64,000 nucleotides of DNA from Caldilineaceae bacterium (GCA_019637685.1 JAHBVF010000014.1:1-64000); one strand, 5' to 3'; numbered from the stretch's first letter, positions 1 to 8,904 are shown. Notes: generated from the letters alone by a model not told the origin. Numbers and translations: made by a program.

Positions 1-89
1 CTTCACCAAGGGAGACTCCCTCATCATCTATGTCGATCCATTTACACACTTGATTTGACACAACCTGCCCTTCTTTCCCGGAGGCCCCA

Positions 90-210
90 ATGACCCCCAC
101 CCATCCGCCTCGCCTTCATCGGCGCGGGCTTCCTGGCTGAGACCCGTGCCTGCTGCTATGCCCAGGTCCACGGCTATGGCGAAAACCTGGACAGAATCTC
201 CAGCCTATGA
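90..210 (+). pseudogene. Gfo/Idh/MocA-type oxidoreductase, N-terminal remnant
   Basis: A GGAGG ribosome site at 80-84 precedes an ATG at 90. One frame over, from 103, the sequence reads IRLAFIGAGFLAETRA and continues through HGYG to a stop at 208-210. This is the typical first beta-alpha-beta unit of NAD(P)-binding Gfo/Idh/MocA sugar dehydrogenases (GxGxxA-type loop). The ATG and this frame are joined only if one C is removed from the C-run at 94-102. The protein then ends after about 40 residues where the family needs 330-400. Frameshift plus truncation makes it a decayed gene start. The family call rests on one motif. Confidence 0.6.
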
Positions 211-272
211 AGTCACAGCCCATTTATCGGATACGATCCACTGAGCGATCTATACCCGGAGAAACCCACCTA

Positions 273-1049
273 ATGCCCGACTACACCGACATCCTCACCG
301 AAACCCACGGACGCGTCGGCCTGGTGCGCCTGAACCGACCCAAAGCGCTGAATGCCCTGCGTGCTAATCTGTTGGCCGAACTGCTGGACGCGCTCAAAGC
401 CTACGACGCGGACGACGCCATCGGCGCAATGGTCATCACCGGCAACGAGAAAGCCTTTTCCGCGGGCGCGGACATCAAAGAGATGGCCGACGCCACTGCC
501 GTCGATCTGATGGACTGGGGGCTGTCCGACGGCTGGCATCGCATCAGCACCATCCGCAAGCCGATTATCGCCGCGGTCAGCGGCTTTGCATTGGGCGGCG
601 GCTGCGAGCTGGCCCTCCTCTGCGATCTGATCGTCGCCTCGGAGACAGCCCAGTTTGGCCAGCCGGAGATTACCATCGGCGTCATCCCCGGCGCGGGGGG
701 AACCCAGCGGCTGACCCGCATTCTGGGCAAGGCGTTGGCGATGGAAATGGTCCTCAATAACCGGTTCCTCAAAGCGGACGAAGCCCTGGCCCACGGGCTG
801 GTCAACCGGGTGGTGCCGGTGGAGCGCTATCTGGACGAGGCCCTGCAACTGGCGGGGGAGATCGCGGCCCGCGCGCCGGTCGCCGTGCGTCTGGGCAAAG
901 AAGCGATCAACAGTGCCTACGAACTCAGCCTGGCCGAGGGATTGGCCGCGGAGGAACGAGCTTTTTATCTGCTCTTTTCCACCGAGGACCAGAAGGAAGG
1001 GATGCGCGCCTTTGTGGAGAAATGCGCTCCTGAATGGAAGGGGAGGTAG
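273..1049 (+). CDS. Enoyl-CoA hydratase/isomerase family protein
   Basis: A 258-residue crotonase-fold protein, the usual length of short-chain enoyl-CoA hydratases, which add water across trans-2-enoyl-CoA in fatty-acid or amino-acid degradation. The first oxyanion-hole segment is SAGADIKEM (residues 63-71). GFALGGGCELA follows, with the two catalytic glutamates at E112 and E132 (GQPEITIGVIPGAGGTQ), 20 residues apart as in the rat enzyme. The ATG at 273 was chosen over an in-frame ATG at 207 because GGAGA at 258-262 is well placed and the protein then begins at the family's first strand. It lies alone downstream of the MocA remnant and is followed by a strong hairpin terminator. The exact acyl-CoA substrate cannot be told. 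Confidence 0.93.
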   Translation: MPDYTDILTETHGRVGLVRLNRPKALNALRANLLAELLDALKAYDADDAIGAMVITGNEKAFSAGADIKEMADATAVDLMDWGLSDGWHRISTIRKPIIAAVSGFALGGGCELALLCDLIVASETAQFGQPEITIGVIPGAGGTQRLTRILGKALAMEMVLNNRFLKADEALAHGLVNRVVPVERYLDEALQLAGEIAARAPVAVRLGKEAINSAYELSLAEGLAAEERAFYLLFSTEDQKEGMRAFVEKCAPEWKGR

Positions 1050-1121
1050 GACGAATTGCGAATTGAGCGGTCAGGTGCGACGCACTCGTCAGGGGAATAT
1101 TCCAGAAAATACAATAGGTGG

Positions 1122-1168
1122 ACAGGGTGAACATCAGAAGAACTCTTCTGATGTTCACCCTGTTTTTC
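1122..1168 (+). terminator. Perfect 19-bp hairpin terminator
   Basis: Arms 1122-1140 and 1145-1163 are exact reverse complements around an AACT loop and are followed by TTTTTCTCC. It sits between the enoyl-CoA hydratase (+) and the convergent RCC1-repeat gene (-), so it can serve both strands. Confidence 0.85.
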
Positions 1169-1239
1169 TCCTTCTTTGATAGCTGGATCGTGAACAGCAA
1201 GTCAGATGCTTGCCGCTATTCAGAGCAGATAACATGACT

Positions 1240-1305
1240 GACTGATACCGATAACAACGAAAATTATCCACAGATGGCACAGATTTTCACAGATTGAATC
1301 CGTGT
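1240..1305. repeat. Dispersed 66-bp intergenic repeat, copy A
   Basis: It aligns without gaps to 60452-60517. The last part, CACAGATTTTCACAGATTG followed by AATCCGTGT, is identical in both copies, and the first 35 bases are diverged. No coding potential is seen. Confidence 0.7.
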
Positions 1306-1344
1306 CCATCCCTGGCTATCATCAGTGGGAGATACGTTCCAGAA

Positions 1345-3690
1345 TTAGCGGGTGACGGACGGCAGATAGAGCATTGGCGAAAGTGTGATCGGTTGCTCGG
1401 CGGACACCTGCTGAATAACCGGAGTCGGCTCACCCCGATCGAGCGTACTCCCATCCCCGATCTGTCCATTTGCATTGTCTCCCCAGCATTTGACATCGCC
1501 GGTGTCGAGCAGCGCACAGGTGTGGGAACCGCCAACGCTGATGGCGGTTACGCCGCTCTGAAGACCAATTACGTCCACTGGCGTTGTCCTGGTGGTATTG
1601 GTGCCATCACCTAAACGACCGCTGTTGAATCCCCAGCATTTGACACCGCCGCTCTGCATCAATACACAGCTATGTCTATCCCCCACGCTGATAGCTGCCA
1701 CACCCGAATTGAGACCGCTGACATCCACTGGTGTGGCGTTGTTGTCCTTTGTGCCATTCCCAAGCTGGCCGTAGGTGTTGAAGCCCCAACATTTGACGCC
1801 ACCATCAGCGGTCAGGGCGCAGGTATGCCATCGACCGCTGACAGCAGCCGTCACGCCTGAGGCAAGATTCGTCACATCCACAGGTATGGTGCTAGAAGCT
1901 GTGGTGCCGTTCCCCAGTTGGCCGTAGTAGTTCCACCCCCAGCACTTGACGCCGCCGTTGACCACAGCACAGGTGTGATCACCGCCGGCGCTCACACCGG
2001 TTGCGCCAGATGCCAGACCCAGCACATCGACTGGGGTCAGCTTGACCTGTCTGCTGCCGTCGCCCAACTCACCCGAACCGTTGTTGCCCCAACATTTGAC
2101 GCCGCCATTGACCACGGCACAGGTGTGGCCGCCACCGGCACTCACCCCGGATGCGCCCGATGCAAGGCCGTTCACATCAACGGGCGTCAGGCTGCTGCTT
2201 GTGCTGCCGTTGCCCAACTGGCCGAGGCTGTTGCGACCCCAACATTTGATCCCACCGGCGTTGTTCAGCCCGCAGGTGTGGTCTTCGCCCGCGCTCACGC
2301 CCACCACATCAGCGGCGAGACTGGCCACTTCCACGGCGTACGTGCGGGTGATGGTGGTGCCATCGCCCAATTTCCCATTTTCGTTGTCCCCCCAGCAGAG
2401 AACCTGGCCGCTGGCCACGGCGCAACTATGCAGCGCACCGGCATCAATGCTGGCGACTTTTGTCAGCGGGTCTCCGCCCTGGACGACAACAACCGGGATC
2501 GTGCTGGATTTTATGCGGCCGTCGCCCAACTGCCCGTAGTCATTGGCCCCCCAACATTTGATACCGCCGTTGGTCAGGGCGCAGGTGTGGCTGCCGCCGG
2601 CACTCACTGCTGTCACGTTCGAGGACAGCCCGTCCACTGCCACGGGGGTTTTGCTGTCGTTGGTTGTGCCATCGCCCAACTGCCCATCTTTGTTCCACCC
2701 CCAGCAGGCAATGCCATCAGCATCCGTCTTGAGACAGGTGTGAAAGCCACCGGCATCCACGCTGGATACGCCTGAGGCTGCGCCGACTACATCCACGGGC
2801 GTGTTCTGATCCGTACCGGAACCGTCGCCCAGTTGGTCTTCCGTGTTGCGGCCCCAGCACTTGACGCTGCCGCTGCTGGTGAGGGCACAGGTGTGATACC
2901 CGCCGCTGCTGACCGCTGCTACACCGGACGTGAGCCCGATTACATCAACAGGTTTTGACCGACCAATCTGGGTTCCATCGCCCAGTTGGCCGCGAGTGTT
3001 GCTGCCCCAGCACTTGATGCCACTGTTGGTTAGGAGCGCGCAGGTGTGGTCGTTGCTCCCGCTGATGGCAGCTACGCCAGAAGAAAGCCCGCTGACATCT
3101 ACTGGTGTCGATCGATTCGTGCCCGTGCCGTCGCCCAACTGCGCGAAATCATTGGACCCCCAGCATTTGACGCCCCCACTGCTGGTGAGGGCACAGGAAT
3201 GGCTGCCCCCGGCAATGACGGCGACCACACCGGAGTCCAGGCCGCTTACATCCACGGGCGTGGGGCTATCGGTGGTCGTCCCGTTGCCAAGCTGTCCATA
3301 GAAGTTGCTGCCCCAGCACTTGACGCCGCCCGCACTGGTCACCGCGCAGGTGTGGGCATCCCCTGCGCTAACAGACACCGCGGCGGTCAGGCCCAGGACC
3401 GTCACTGGCAGGGCGCTGTGGGATGTAGTACCGTTGCCCAACTGACCGGAATCGTTGCGGCCCCAGCACTCGACAAGGCCAGCATCGGTCAGCGCGCAGG
3501 TGTGCTCATCGCCACTGCTGATGGCTGTGATGCCTGCCAGGGGATCCCCGATGGCGGCGGGGGCCGCCAAATCGGCTGGTGGTGCTGCCTGGGAGCGGGA
3601 TGAATTGGAAGCGGAAAAAAGGATCATAACCAGAAGTAATGTCAGCAGACCCCTGACATACGCTGGCATTGATTGAGCAGGCCGAAACAT
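1345..3690 (-). CDS. Secreted RCC1-type beta-propeller repeat protein
   Basis: A 781-residue protein with an N-terminal signal peptide (hydrophobic core about residues 13-28). It then consists almost wholly of about 50-residue repeats of the form HTCAL...VKCWGxNxxGQLGDGT...TPVDV. Fourteen CWG motifs were counted, enough for two seven-bladed propellers of the RCC1/ATS1 type. Each repeat has a Cys in HTCA and one in CWG, suggesting a disulfide per blade, as expected outside the cell. The C-terminus is LYLPSVTR, the tail it shares with two other secreted proteins here. AAAGGA lies 8 bases before the ATG. It faces away from, and lies downstream of, the ELWxSDGT-repeat gene on the same strand. The ligand is unknown; a surface recognition role is a guess. 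Confidence 0.9.
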   Translation of the reverse strand: MFRPAQSMPAYVRGLLTLLLVMILFSASNSSRSQAAPPADLAAPAAIGDPLAGITAISSGDEHTCALTDAGLVECWGRNDSGQLGNGTTSHSALPVTVLGLTAAVSVSAGDAHTCAVTSAGGVKCWGSNFYGQLGNGTTTDSPTPVDVSGLDSGVVAVIAGGSHSCALTSSGGVKCWGSNDFAQLGDGTGTNRSTPVDVSGLSSGVAAISGSNDHTCALLTNSGIKCWGSNTRGQLGDGTQIGRSKPVDVIGLTSGVAAVSSGGYHTCALTSSGSVKCWGRNTEDQLGDGSGTDQNTPVDVVGAASGVSSVDAGGFHTCLKTDADGIACWGWNKDGQLGDGTTNDSKTPVAVDGLSSNVTAVSAGGSHTCALTNGGIKCWGANDYGQLGDGRIKSSTIPVVVVQGGDPLTKVASIDAGALHSCAVASGQVLCWGDNENGKLGDGTTITRTYAVEVASLAADVVGVSAGEDHTCGLNNAGGIKCWGRNSLGQLGNGSTSSSLTPVDVNGLASGASGVSAGGGHTCAVVNGGVKCWGNNGSGELGDGSRQVKLTPVDVLGLASGATGVSAGGDHTCAVVNGGVKCWGWNYYGQLGNGTTASSTIPVDVTNLASGVTAAVSGRWHTCALTADGGVKCWGFNTYGQLGNGTKDNNATPVDVSGLNSGVAAISVGDRHSCVLMQSGGVKCWGFNSGRLGDGTNTTRTTPVDVIGLQSGVTAISVGGSHTCALLDTGDVKCWGDNANGQIGDGSTLDRGEPTPVIQQVSAEQPITLSPMLYLPSVTR

Positions 3691-3784
3691 GGCGGAATCC
3701 TTTCAATTGGATCTTTGATAAAAAAAACGCATGGGGAATGGAACTCAGTCTCCTCGCTTTCATTGGGGTGTATGATTGCAGCGC

Positions 3785-6595
3785 TTATCTGACCACGACG
3801 GGCAGATAGATATCCTGGCTGGCGCTAGCTGCGGTGTCCAGCACCCACAGTTCGTAGCCGTGGCGGCCGTCGTCGGCTGCAAAGTAGAATTTGTTGCCCA
3901 CGGGCAGCCATTGACTGAACCCCGTGCTGTCCGGGCCAGGGGTGATGTCGGCCACCATACGCGAACTCGCGGCTGTGCCATCGCTCATCCACAGCTCTTT
4001 GCCGTGGACGCCGTCGTCAGCCGTGAAGAGCAGCACATCGCCCACAGCCGACGGGATACCGGCGTTCATACCCAGAATCTGTTGCGTGCCAGCGGTTGTG
4101 CCGTCGCTTTTCCACAGGCCAGGCCCCATAGCGCTGGTCTCGTCCCAGGCGCTGAAATAGAGAACGCCTTTCAGGACTGTGAAGAAGAAGGCGTGGCCGC
4201 CTTTGGCACCGGGCGTGATGTCTTTGACCAGTTGCGTTCCTGCCTCCGTGCCGTCGCTGCGCCACAGTTCCGGGCCGTGGATGCCGTCGTCGGCGGTAAA
4301 AGTGAGTACGCCGTTTAGATCGGTGAAGCCGATCATATAGCTGCCCGGCGATCCCGGCGTAATGTCCTTGACCAGCTGGGTGCCGGCGGGCGTGCCGTCG
4401 GTTTTCCAAAGCTCGCGGCCATGCACGTCGTCATTGGCTGCGAAGAAAAGAGTGTCGCTGACCACAGCGAAGGAACCGACCCCCGCTCCGCCGACGCCCG
4501 GATTGATCTCCTTGAAAAGTGTTGTCCCCGCGGGTGTGCCGTCGCTTGTCCACAGTTCCTGCCCGTGGACGCCATCGTCGGCGTTAAAGTAGAGCATTCC
4601 TTTGAATACGACAGCGTCATTGGACAGAGGATACGATCCGGCCGCGCCGGGGTTGATATCTTTGAAGAGCACCGTTCCCGCGGGCGTGCCATCGCTGGTC
4701 CAGAGTTCCGGGCCGCTCTGCCCGTCGTTGGCGCTGAAGAAGAGCGCACCATTGAAGCTGGTCAGGTAGGTTGCGTCGGCGTGGCCGCTGCCCGGACGAA
4801 TGTCCTTGAGCAGCCCGGTGCCAGCGGGCGTGCCATCGCTTTTCCAGAGCGTATCGTCGCGGGCCGGGTCGCTGATTGTGAAAAAGAGCGTTCCCCCTGC
4901 ATCGGTCAGTTGATTGGGGAAGCTATTGCGGAAGTCGTTCCCCGTGTATGTTTCCGTGAGCAGAAGGGTGCCGGCTTGGCTGCCATCGCTCTTCCACAGG
5001 CTACGATTTGTGTTGTAGTATCCGCCGTTGTTGGCGGCAAAGAAAAGCGTATTGCCCATTGCAGCCAGATTTTGGACCTGGCCGTCGCCCGTACGCGGGT
5101 TGATGTCCTTGACCAGCGCGCTGCCCGCGTCAGTGCCGTCGCTGCGCCATAGCTCATAGCCATTGGCATCGGTATAGGCCACAAAGAAGAGGGCGTTCCC
5201 CACCGGTGTCAGGTTGTAGGGGCTTCCACTCTCCGCGCCCGGGCGGATGTCCTTGACCTGCACCGTGCCCGCGGCCGTGCCGTCGCTCTTCCACAGTTCA
5301 TAGCCCTTCCCACTGCCCCTGGCCTGAAAGTAGACAGAACCACCCAGCGCGGCGAAGCCTGTCATCTGATTCTGCTGGAATGGATCCCAGAAAGAGGCAT
5401 TGGGCCAGGAGGAATCGCTGCCGGGGTTGATATCCTTGACCTGCACCGTGCCCGCGGCTGTGCCGTCGCTCTTCCACAGTTCCTGCCCATTGACGCCGTC
5501 GTTAGCGCTGAAATAGAGGACGCCGTTGAGATCGGTCAGATGGCGAGGATCGGCGCCTTCAGCGCCGGCGCGGATATCCTTGACCAGGACGGTGCCCGCG
5601 GCTGTGCCGTCGCTCTTCCACAGTTCAGCGCCGTTGGCCGGGGTGGTGGCGGTGAAGAAGAGGGTGTCGCCCACAGCAACAAACCCCCCGGTGTCTGAAC
5701 TGTCCGGGCCAGGCACGATATCTTTGACCAGGACAGTGCCATTTTCGCTGCCGTCGCTCTTCCACAGCTCCCGGCCGTAGTCGCCGTGAAAGGCGGTGAA
5801 GAAGAGTTCGCTGCCCACAGCGGTCAGATCGGCGGGCAGGGATTGGGTGTAGATATTGCGCACCTGCACCGTGCCCGCGTCAGTGCCGTCGCTCTTCCAC
5901 AGTTGCGCGCCGGTCAAGTTTCCATACGCGGCGTAGAATATCTCATCGCCCACCCGGGTCAAGTGGCTGGGGTTGTTCCCGTAGCCCGTCCAGACGCCGG
6001 TGGCTGTGTTGTGGACCTCCACTGTGCCGGCGGCGCTGCCATCGCTCTTCCATAGCTGACGAGTGCTCCGGCCATCGCTGGCTGCCACAAAGTAGAGCGC
6101 ATCTTTGAGTACAGTCAACTCCTGGGGATTCGAACTCTTCCAAAATGTATCCGTGGCGATGTCGGTGACCATCAGCGTGCCGCTTGCTGTGCCGTCGCTC
6201 TTCCACAGCTCCGCGCCGTGGATGCCGTCGCTGGCAGCAAAGAAGGCAATGTCGCCCACAGCCGTCACGTGCATGGGTGACGCATCATACGGGTAAGTTC
6301 GGGTATTGATGTCAGTGACCATCAGTGTGCCGCCCGCCGTGCCGTCGCTCTTCCACAGTTCATAGCCGTGGGTGCCGTCGCTGGCGGCGAAGAAGGCCGT
6401 GCCGTTCACGTCCGCAATACTGGAGGGGATGGACGAGAGAACGGTTGTGTTGATGTCCTTGACCAGATGGGGACTGGGGACAGCGCTCTCCCCCAGGGGT
6501 GCGGCAGCGACACCGCCCAATAGGAGGAATGTCAACAGAACGGGGATGCTGAATAGTACACAAAATCGTGCGAGCAGGGTTCGTGAGCAGTTCAT
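3785..6595 (-). CDS. Secreted ELWxSDGTxxGT-repeat protein
   Basis: A 936-residue exported protein. A signal peptide with hydrophobic core at about residues 9-31 ends near GVAAA. Behind it are 17 full repeats of about 50 residues carrying ELWxSDGTxxGT followed by xVKDIxPG and a strand with LFFxAxD, plus one terminal half repeat (YELWVLD). Such arrays are known from secreted bacterial proteins and are predicted to form beta-propellers; biochemical function is not established. The C-terminus IYLPVVVR matches the tails of the neighbouring RCC1 protein and the 1675-residue protein. AAGGAGAAG precedes the ATG by 8 bases. About 95 bases separate it from the RCC1 gene downstream, so they may be co-transcribed. 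Confidence 0.9.
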   Translation of the reverse strand: MNCSRTLLARFCVLFSIPVLLTFLLLGGVAAAPLGESAVPSPHLVKDINTTVLSSIPSSIADVNGTAFFAASDGTHGYELWKSDGTAGGTLMVTDINTRTYPYDASPMHVTAVGDIAFFAASDGIHGAELWKSDGTASGTLMVTDIATDTFWKSSNPQELTVLKDALYFVAASDGRSTRQLWKSDGSAAGTVEVHNTATGVWTGYGNNPSHLTRVGDEIFYAAYGNLTGAQLWKSDGTDAGTVQVRNIYTQSLPADLTAVGSELFFTAFHGDYGRELWKSDGSENGTVLVKDIVPGPDSSDTGGFVAVGDTLFFTATTPANGAELWKSDGTAAGTVLVKDIRAGAEGADPRHLTDLNGVLYFSANDGVNGQELWKSDGTAAGTVQVKDINPGSDSSWPNASFWDPFQQNQMTGFAALGGSVYFQARGSGKGYELWKSDGTAAGTVQVKDIRPGAESGSPYNLTPVGNALFFVAYTDANGYELWRSDGTDAGSALVKDINPRTGDGQVQNLAAMGNTLFFAANNGGYYNTNRSLWKSDGSQAGTLLLTETYTGNDFRNSFPNQLTDAGGTLFFTISDPARDDTLWKSDGTPAGTGLLKDIRPGSGHADATYLTSFNGALFFSANDGQSGPELWTSDGTPAGTVLFKDINPGAAGSYPLSNDAVVFKGMLYFNADDGVHGQELWTSDGTPAGTTLFKEINPGVGGAGVGSFAVVSDTLFFAANDDVHGRELWKTDGTPAGTQLVKDITPGSPGSYMIGFTDLNGVLTFTADDGIHGPELWRSDGTEAGTQLVKDITPGAKGGHAFFFTVLKGVLYFSAWDETSAMGPGLWKSDGTTAGTQQILGMNAGIPSAVGDVLLFTADDGVHGKELWMSDGTAASSRMVADITPGPDSTGFSQWLPVGNKFYFAADDGRHGYELWVLDTAASASQDIYLPVVVR

Positions 6596-7337
6596 GTTGT
6601 TTCTTCTCCTTGTCTATGAACGCTGGGTTCCGCGTGCATTTTGAAGATAATCGTGGATGCTTATCTGTCCGGTGTTGCCGTTCAATCGCCAACCCTCGAC
6701 GAGTCTACTGCAAAAAGCCTACAGACCCAGCGCTGCGGCGCGGGGAACGCAGAGCTTCGCGGGAATTTCCTCCCGAATCTCTCCGCGAAACTCTGTGCAT
6801 TCTGCGCCTCCGCGGTGAAATTGACCTTTTGGCAGTGGCGTCATCGACGCACAACAACAGGCAGGAAAAGCTGTGGGACTGTCGGTATTGGTTGAACCTG
6901 GACGTGTGGCCGTGGGATCGGCTGATCTAGAAACTGAACATTTCCAAAAAATTTGAATTCTGCTGTCGCAATTGCCCGGCGCGCAAATTCCTGACTTGGC
7001 ATAGCCAGCCCTGAAGGGGAGATGAGAAACACTGACAAAATCTATCATGTTCTTTTTTATTTAAGTACCTGTTGTCTCGCGCAAGCAACAGGGATCATCC
7101 CGATTATATACCATTCCTTCCTTTCCGTGTTTATTCGGTTCCACCCGGCAGGAATTGCGACAGACGCAGCCAATATACGAAACAGGCCCACCCCAGTCCC
7201 AATAGAACCCGCCAGCCATCCCGCGGGTCGCCGATCTGGCTGGGCAGACTGTCGCTGTTCCACGACCAAACGCGAGAAAAGGCCGGTGATGGTATCTCTG
7301 CCCGGCGATCAATTGCTGAAAAACTAAAAAATATAAC
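6596..7337. other. Gene-poor AT-richer region with decayed repeats
   Basis: No credible intact gene. It holds a degenerate intergenic repeat at about 6730-6830 (rich in CGCAGAG/CTCCGCG-type words), a possible C-terminal gene remnant at 6841-6924, a weak decayed relative of the 88-bp hairpin repeat at about 6928-6975, and AT-rich sequence leading to the promoter of the LacI-type gene. Several short open frames around 7020-7330 lack ribosome sites and recognisable folds. Confidence 0.5.
6841..6924 (-). pseudogene. C-terminal remnant of a YLPxVxR-tailed secreted protein
   Basis: On the minus strand a Pro-rich stretch ends VPQLFLPVVVRR then stop. This resembles the last residues of the two large secreted proteins at 1345-6595. 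The open frame goes back only to about 7038 and no domain or signal peptide is visible upstream, where the sequence instead resembles a decayed hairpin repeat. The best reading is the surviving end of a destroyed gene. A chance match of so short a tail is possible. Confidence 0.35.
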
Positions 7338-7366
7338 TTGACAGGATATATTTTTTAGTGTACCCT
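7338..7366 (+). promoter_or_regulatory. Predicted sigma-70-type promoter of the LacI-family gene
   Basis: TTGACA at 7338-7343, a 17-base AT-rich spacer, then TACCCT at 7361-7366. The -35 is perfect; the -10 is weak. A palindromic operator begins 3 bases after the -10. Confidence 0.5.
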
Positions 7367-7369
7367 CGA

Positions 7370-7383
7370 TGAAAGCGCTTTCA
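7370..7383. promoter_or_regulatory. LacI/CcpA-type operator
   Basis: TGAAAGCGCTTTCA is a perfect 14-bp palindrome with central CG, fitting the general operator form of LacI-family proteins (and the cre consensus). Placed just after the predicted -10, it would block transcription of the regulator gene itself. Confidence 0.7.
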
Positions 7384-7532
7384 CAAAGGTGTCAGTTAAG
7401 ATGTGTTTTGTGTTCTGCTCCCTCCCTGCAGATACATCGACCCCCACGGTTGCATCGGTTCCTTTTTGCAAGCTCTTCCTGTGTCTTGTTCACTGCCAAT
7501 GCCTTCTTCACTAGCTACCATTGACATACCCT

Positions 7533-8564
7533 ATGCCTGTTACGATCTACGACGTTGCCAATGCAGCGGGTGTCGGTATCAGTACAGTCTCCCGTGTATT
7601 GAACGAAAACACGAATGTCCGTCAAGAGACCCGCACCCGGGTTCTGGATGCTATCGAAGCATTGGGCTACAAACCGAATATTTCGGCACGCAATCTGTCG
7701 CGCAGCCATATACGGACAGTCGGTGTAGTGCTGAGCTATCTGACCAGTCCTTTTCAGGTGGCAGTTCTCCAGGGGATCGAGCGCTTTTTGGCCCAGGCCG
7801 GGCTGGACCTGACGATTTTTAGCCTGGAATCGCCCAAACGGCGCGAGACACTGCTGGAAAATCTCTCCCACGGGCGGCGCTGCGACGGCTTGATTGTGGT
7901 TTCGTTTACCCCCCAGGAGCGTTTTTTGCAGCGCTTCCAACGCTATCACATTCCGGTGGTGATCGCGGATTTCGCCGACGAACGCGTCCCTTCTGTCTTT
8001 GTGGACAATGTAGAGGGCGGTTATCTGGCGACAAAACACCTTCTGCGCCTGGGCCACACCCGCATCGGTTATATTCTGGATCACATCGATCTGCCCAACG
8101 GCAGCGGTGGCAATGAGCCGGGTGCGGATCGCCAGCGGGGATATCAACAGGCCCTGGAAGAGGCCGGGATTCCCTTTGACCCGAAATTGGTTTTGGAGAG
8201 CGGCCTGCACAGCCGGGAAAAGGGCGCGGAAGCCGCGGCACGGCTTTTGGCTCAGGCAGAGCGCCCAACGGCTATATTCGCGGCCAGCGATATGATTGCC
8301 CTGGGCGTGATGGAATATGCCCGTCTGCAAGGCTTGAATATCCCCAAAGAGCTGGCTGTGGTGGGTTTTGACGATATCGAACTGGCCTCCTTTGCTGGAT
8401 TGACAACTGTGCGCCAGCCTATGCAGGAAATGGGACGGCAGGCCGCGGAGATTGTGACCCGGCTGATGGACGGCGAAAAAGTGGTGCGGACTTCGCGCCA
8501 ACTGCCTGTCGAGCTGGTGATACGGGAGAGCTGTGGTGCCCTACTTGTGGCTGAAAGGGGGTGA
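7533..8564 (+). CDS. LacI-family transcriptional regulator
   Basis: A 343-residue repressor. Residues 4-23 (TIYDVANAAGVGISTVSRVL) are the classic LacI helix-turn-helix, followed by the hinge region (YKPNISARNLS). A periplasmic-binding-protein-like effector domain runs from about residue 60 (TVGVVLSYLTSPF) to the end, with the usual AIFAASDMIALGVM and VVGFDDIELASF segments. The ATG at 7533 gives the standard MPVTIYDVA start; a TTG at 7521 is the in-frame alternative, and neither has a strong ribosome site. The leader is about 150 bases long and contains a palindromic operator, so autoregulation is likely. The ABC sugar transporter genes directly downstream are the probable target. The effector sugar is not identifiable. 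Confidence 0.93.
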   Translation: MPVTIYDVANAAGVGISTVSRVLNENTNVRQETRTRVLDAIEALGYKPNISARNLSRSHIRTVGVVLSYLTSPFQVAVLQGIERFLAQAGLDLTIFSLESPKRRETLLENLSHGRRCDGLIVVSFTPQERFLQRFQRYHIPVVIADFADERVPSVFVDNVEGGYLATKHLLRLGHTRIGYILDHIDLPNGSGGNEPGADRQRGYQQALEEAGIPFDPKLVLESGLHSREKGAEAAARLLAQAERPTAIFAASDMIALGVMEYARLQGLNIPKELAVVGFDDIELASFAGLTTVRQPMQEMGRQAAEIVTRLMDGEKVVRTSRQLPVELVIRESCGALLVAERG

Positions 8565-8592
8565 GGCAGGGAAGTGGATAGGACCAGATAAG

Positions 8593-8681
8593 TACAGCGT
8601 AAATTGAGTTTTTTGGGCGTAGAAGTTCGACTTTTCTGAAAAATCGAACTTCTGTAGTCGAATCACTTTGTTTACAGTGTA
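8593..8681 (-). repeat. 88-bp hairpin repeat, copy 1
   Basis: The central hairpin AGAAGTTCGACTTTT / AAAAATCGAACTTCT (8621-8653) is flanked by imperfect inverted ends, TACAGCGTAAA... and ...TTTACAGTGTA. It is in reverse orientation relative to the copies at 18678 and 49849. It is non-coding and fills the space after the LacI-type gene. Confidence 0.8.
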
Positions 8682-8685
8682 ATAA

Positions 8686-8729
8686 GGCTTTTCCAACAAA
8701 TAAATTCCCCAAATTGATTTGGAAAAGCC
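8686..8729. repeat. 11-bp inverted repeat
   Basis: GGCTTTTCCAA (8686-8696) and TTGGAAAAGCC (8719-8729) are exact reverse complements around a 22-base AT-rich loop. There is no following T-run. It may end the LacI-type transcript or be a binding site. Confidence 0.45.
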
Positions 8730-8876
8730 CAAACCGTTCAGGGAAATCGTCGCCGGATCGGGGATATATTTTCTTTGAACGGCCTAAAACCCTGCACGGC
8801 TTATCGCTTCCATCTGATGTTTCTGTATTTTCCCTCGGAAGACGATCGTTACCGACGGCAACCGAGTCTATGCAGG

Positions 8877-8904
8877 GCCGGAACCATTCCGGCAACCGTT
8901 TTCC
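8877..8904 (+). promoter_or_regulatory. Leader hairpin and candidate operator of the ABC operon
   Basis: GCCGGAA-CCA-TTCCGGC (8877-8893) is a perfect 7-bp inverted repeat. It overlaps GGCAACCGTTTTCC (8891-8904), which fits nGnAAnCGnTTnCn, the same symmetric skeleton as the operator at 7370-7383. It lies 14 bases before the ribosome site of the binding-protein gene. Operator function is inferred. Confidence 0.4.

Noticed and set aside
2-58. Open frame FTKGDSLIIYVDPFTHLI ending at the left edge
   Set aside because: It could be the end of an upstream gene, but 18 residues without a recognisable motif are not enough to call one.
7022-7327. Short open frames on both strands before the LacI-type gene
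   Set aside because: No ribosome site, no homology-like motifs, and a mutually overlapping set in AT-rich non-coding sequence.
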